Part shown: one piece after another, positions 22,158 to 22,898 of the stretch
How the letters are laid out: each line of letters opens with the position of its first letter
How positions within the stretch are numbered: position 1 is the stretch's first letter
IMG/VR virus record: IMGVR_UViG_3300042691_015765
Location: 1 to 22,898 of that record
Strand: one strand, 5' to 3'
Origin: a virus
DNA length: 22,898 bases
Notes under the pieces: generated by a model
Seen by the model: the letters and a program-made list of their open reading frames with translations, nothing else
Databases searched by the model: none
Told to the model about the DNA's origin: nothing
Position numbers and translations under genes: made by a program

Positions 22158-22172
22158 TTTATGTGATAAAAT
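22144..22172 (+). promoter_or_regulatory. Extended -10 promoter at the 3' end of the HTH gene
   Basis: TTGCGA (22144-22149), 17 nt, then TGaTAAAAT with the -10 at 22167-22172. It would start transcription near 22179 with a 5' UTR of about 74 nt before the next gene. Confidence 0.6.
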
Positions 22173-22252
22173 GGGTAACGATAGTGCGGAGCCTACCCAA
22201 AATCTGGCGGTAGATAGAGATAGCCAATCAATACTAATAAAGGAATAACCAT

Positions 22253-22483
22253 ATGTACAATATGCATTTAGTTGTAGGTCCTGCTCAAGTCCATATAGAA
22301 ACAGATGAGAAGTTATCATTTGATGGTGTTGAATCCCTATTGAATAGAGGAGTCATATCTGCCCTAACATTAATGAATGCCCATATGGGTGCTATGGTTA
22401 AGTATGAATTAGAAATAGAACAAGACCATGATTGTGAAGAATGTGCCATAGAGGAAATAAATAATAATAAAGAATTAGAATAA
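22253..22483 (+). CDS. Small acidic protein of unknown function
   Basis: The 76-residue protein begins MYNMHLVVGPAQVHIETDEK and has LSFDGVESLLNRGVISALTL in the middle. The tail contains HDCEECAIEEINNN. AAAGGA lies about 9 nt upstream of ATG 22253; ATG 22262 is an alternative. It is a short alpha/beta protein, not recognised, directly before the HNH gene. Confidence 0.65.
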   Translation: MYNMHLVVGPAQVHIETDEKLSFDGVESLLNRGVISALTLMNAHMGAMVKYELEIEQDHDCEECAIEEINNNKELE

Positions 22484-22496
22484 TAATAAAATAAAT

Positions 22497-22796
22497 ATGA
22501 AGAAGTTTAATACTCCCTGCCTGTACTGTGGAGTGGTATCACGAGGGTCAGCATGTAGGGACTGTAGGGCAGCCATAGAAGCCAAAGATCCAAAAAGAAA
22601 AGAACGCAATAAACAATATGATTATGAATGGCACAAACTAAGTAGATTAGCAAGACAATTACAACCTTGGTGTTCAAGATGCGGAAGCAAAAATGACCTG
22701 ACGGCGGATCATATATTAAGTCTGGCTAATGGCGGAAGTAATATATTAGAAAATATAATGGTTCTTTGCAGGAAATGTAATTCAAGTAAAGGTTAA
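22497..22796 (+). CDS. HNH endonuclease, packaging-type
   Basis: The 99-residue protein has an N-terminal zinc site (CLYCGVVSRGSACRDC), then PWCSRCGSKNDLTADHILSL and GGSNILENIMVLCRKCNSSK. Key residues are D71-H72, N86 and the C59/C62 and C91/C94 structural zinc cysteines, with N95 in the place of the last H. Small HNH proteins of this type often lie just before the terminase genes of HK97-like phages and assist DNA cutting at cos. The start has no Shine-Dalgarno site. Terminase would be expected beyond the right edge. Confidence 0.82.
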   Translation: MKKFNTPCLYCGVVSRGSACRDCRAAIEAKDPKRKERNKQYDYEWHKLSRLARQLQPWCSRCGSKNDLTADHILSLANGGSNILENIMVLCRKCNSSKG

Positions 22797-22801
22797 TTTA
22801 G

Positions 22802-22816
22802 TTAAGTAATACTTAA
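22802..22816. repeat. Operator-like perfect palindrome
   Basis: TTAAGTAATACTTAA is a perfect dyad centred on 22809. It lies just after the last gene in an AT-rich, gene-free end. It could be a regulator or terminase binding site. A weaker stem CTGGCAC / GTGCTGG with a CCT loop lies at 22845-22861. Confidence 0.5.
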
Positions 22817-22898
22817 GATTAAATATATAAAAACACTTCCATTACTGGCACCCTGTGCTGGCATTTCTGGGTATAGGTATTTTTCTGCGTATGCAAAA

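Noticed and set aside
22171-22248. 25-codon ORF beginning MGNDSAEPTQ before the 22253 gene
   Set aside because: Its ATG overlaps the -10 box of the likely promoter, so it would not be in that transcript, and there is no ribosome site.

Overview
The window looks like a large piece of the genome of a small tailed phage with a siphovirus-type plan (HK97-fold capsid, long tape measure, no contractile-sheath gene seen). The DNA is AT-rich, nearly all genes lie on the + strand, and neighbours overlap by ATGA or TAATG. Several proteins resemble actinobacteriophage types (tail hub protein, M15 endolysin, FDxHR-like zinc protein, HTH/zinc protein), and one gene looks leaderless, a common arrangement in Actinobacteria. 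A low-GC freshwater-type actinobacterial host is my inference. I recognise no integrase, DNA polymerase, primase or helicase in the window. Portal and terminase genes are also absent and would be expected just outside one or both edges.

Layout. (1) Positions 3-5738 hold the head and neck genes: prohead protease (cut by the left edge), major capsid protein, a structured intergenic region with a terminator, a head-tail connector, a tail-terminator-like protein, two tandem tail-tube-like paralogues, tail assembly chaperones joined by a textbook -1 ribosomal frameshift signal, and a gp10-like protein. (2) Positions 5740-11435 hold the tail genes: tape measure, tail hub protein, a fibre-like protein, and a protein with 54 uninterrupted Pro-Val dipeptides capped by an eight-cysteine tip. 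(3) Positions 11461-14714 hold accessory genes: an unknown protein, a zinc ribbon, a 2OG-Fe(II) oxygenase-like protein, a fucosyltransferase-like protein and a GDP-mannose 3,5-epimerase-like enzyme. (4) Positions 14711-15631 hold lysis genes: two small membrane proteins around an M15 peptidase.

(5) Positions 15632-16214 form a switch region. It contains a promoter-terminator pair that would make a short RNA, a repeat-rich gap, and divergent promoters serving a minus-strand zinc-finger gene and a membrane-anchored transglycosylase. The transglycosylase appears to start at a non-AUG codon. (6) Positions 16700-17165 form a long regulatory leader: terminator, strong promoter, a 12-codon leader ORF overlapping a second terminator hairpin, then two AT-rich hairpins. 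(7) Positions 17166-19547 are a chain of very small overlapping genes, several below usual ORF length limits, ending in a family-4-type glycosyltransferase. (8) Positions 19559-22796 are two further promoter-led groups rich in Cys-x2-Cys zinc proteins, with an HNH-like nuclease at each end and an HTH/zinc protein.

The strongest novel candidates are the attenuator-like leader at 16892-17165, the short RNA at about 15647-15736, the non-AUG membrane-anchored transglycosylase, and the (Pro-Val)54 rod with a cysteine tip.
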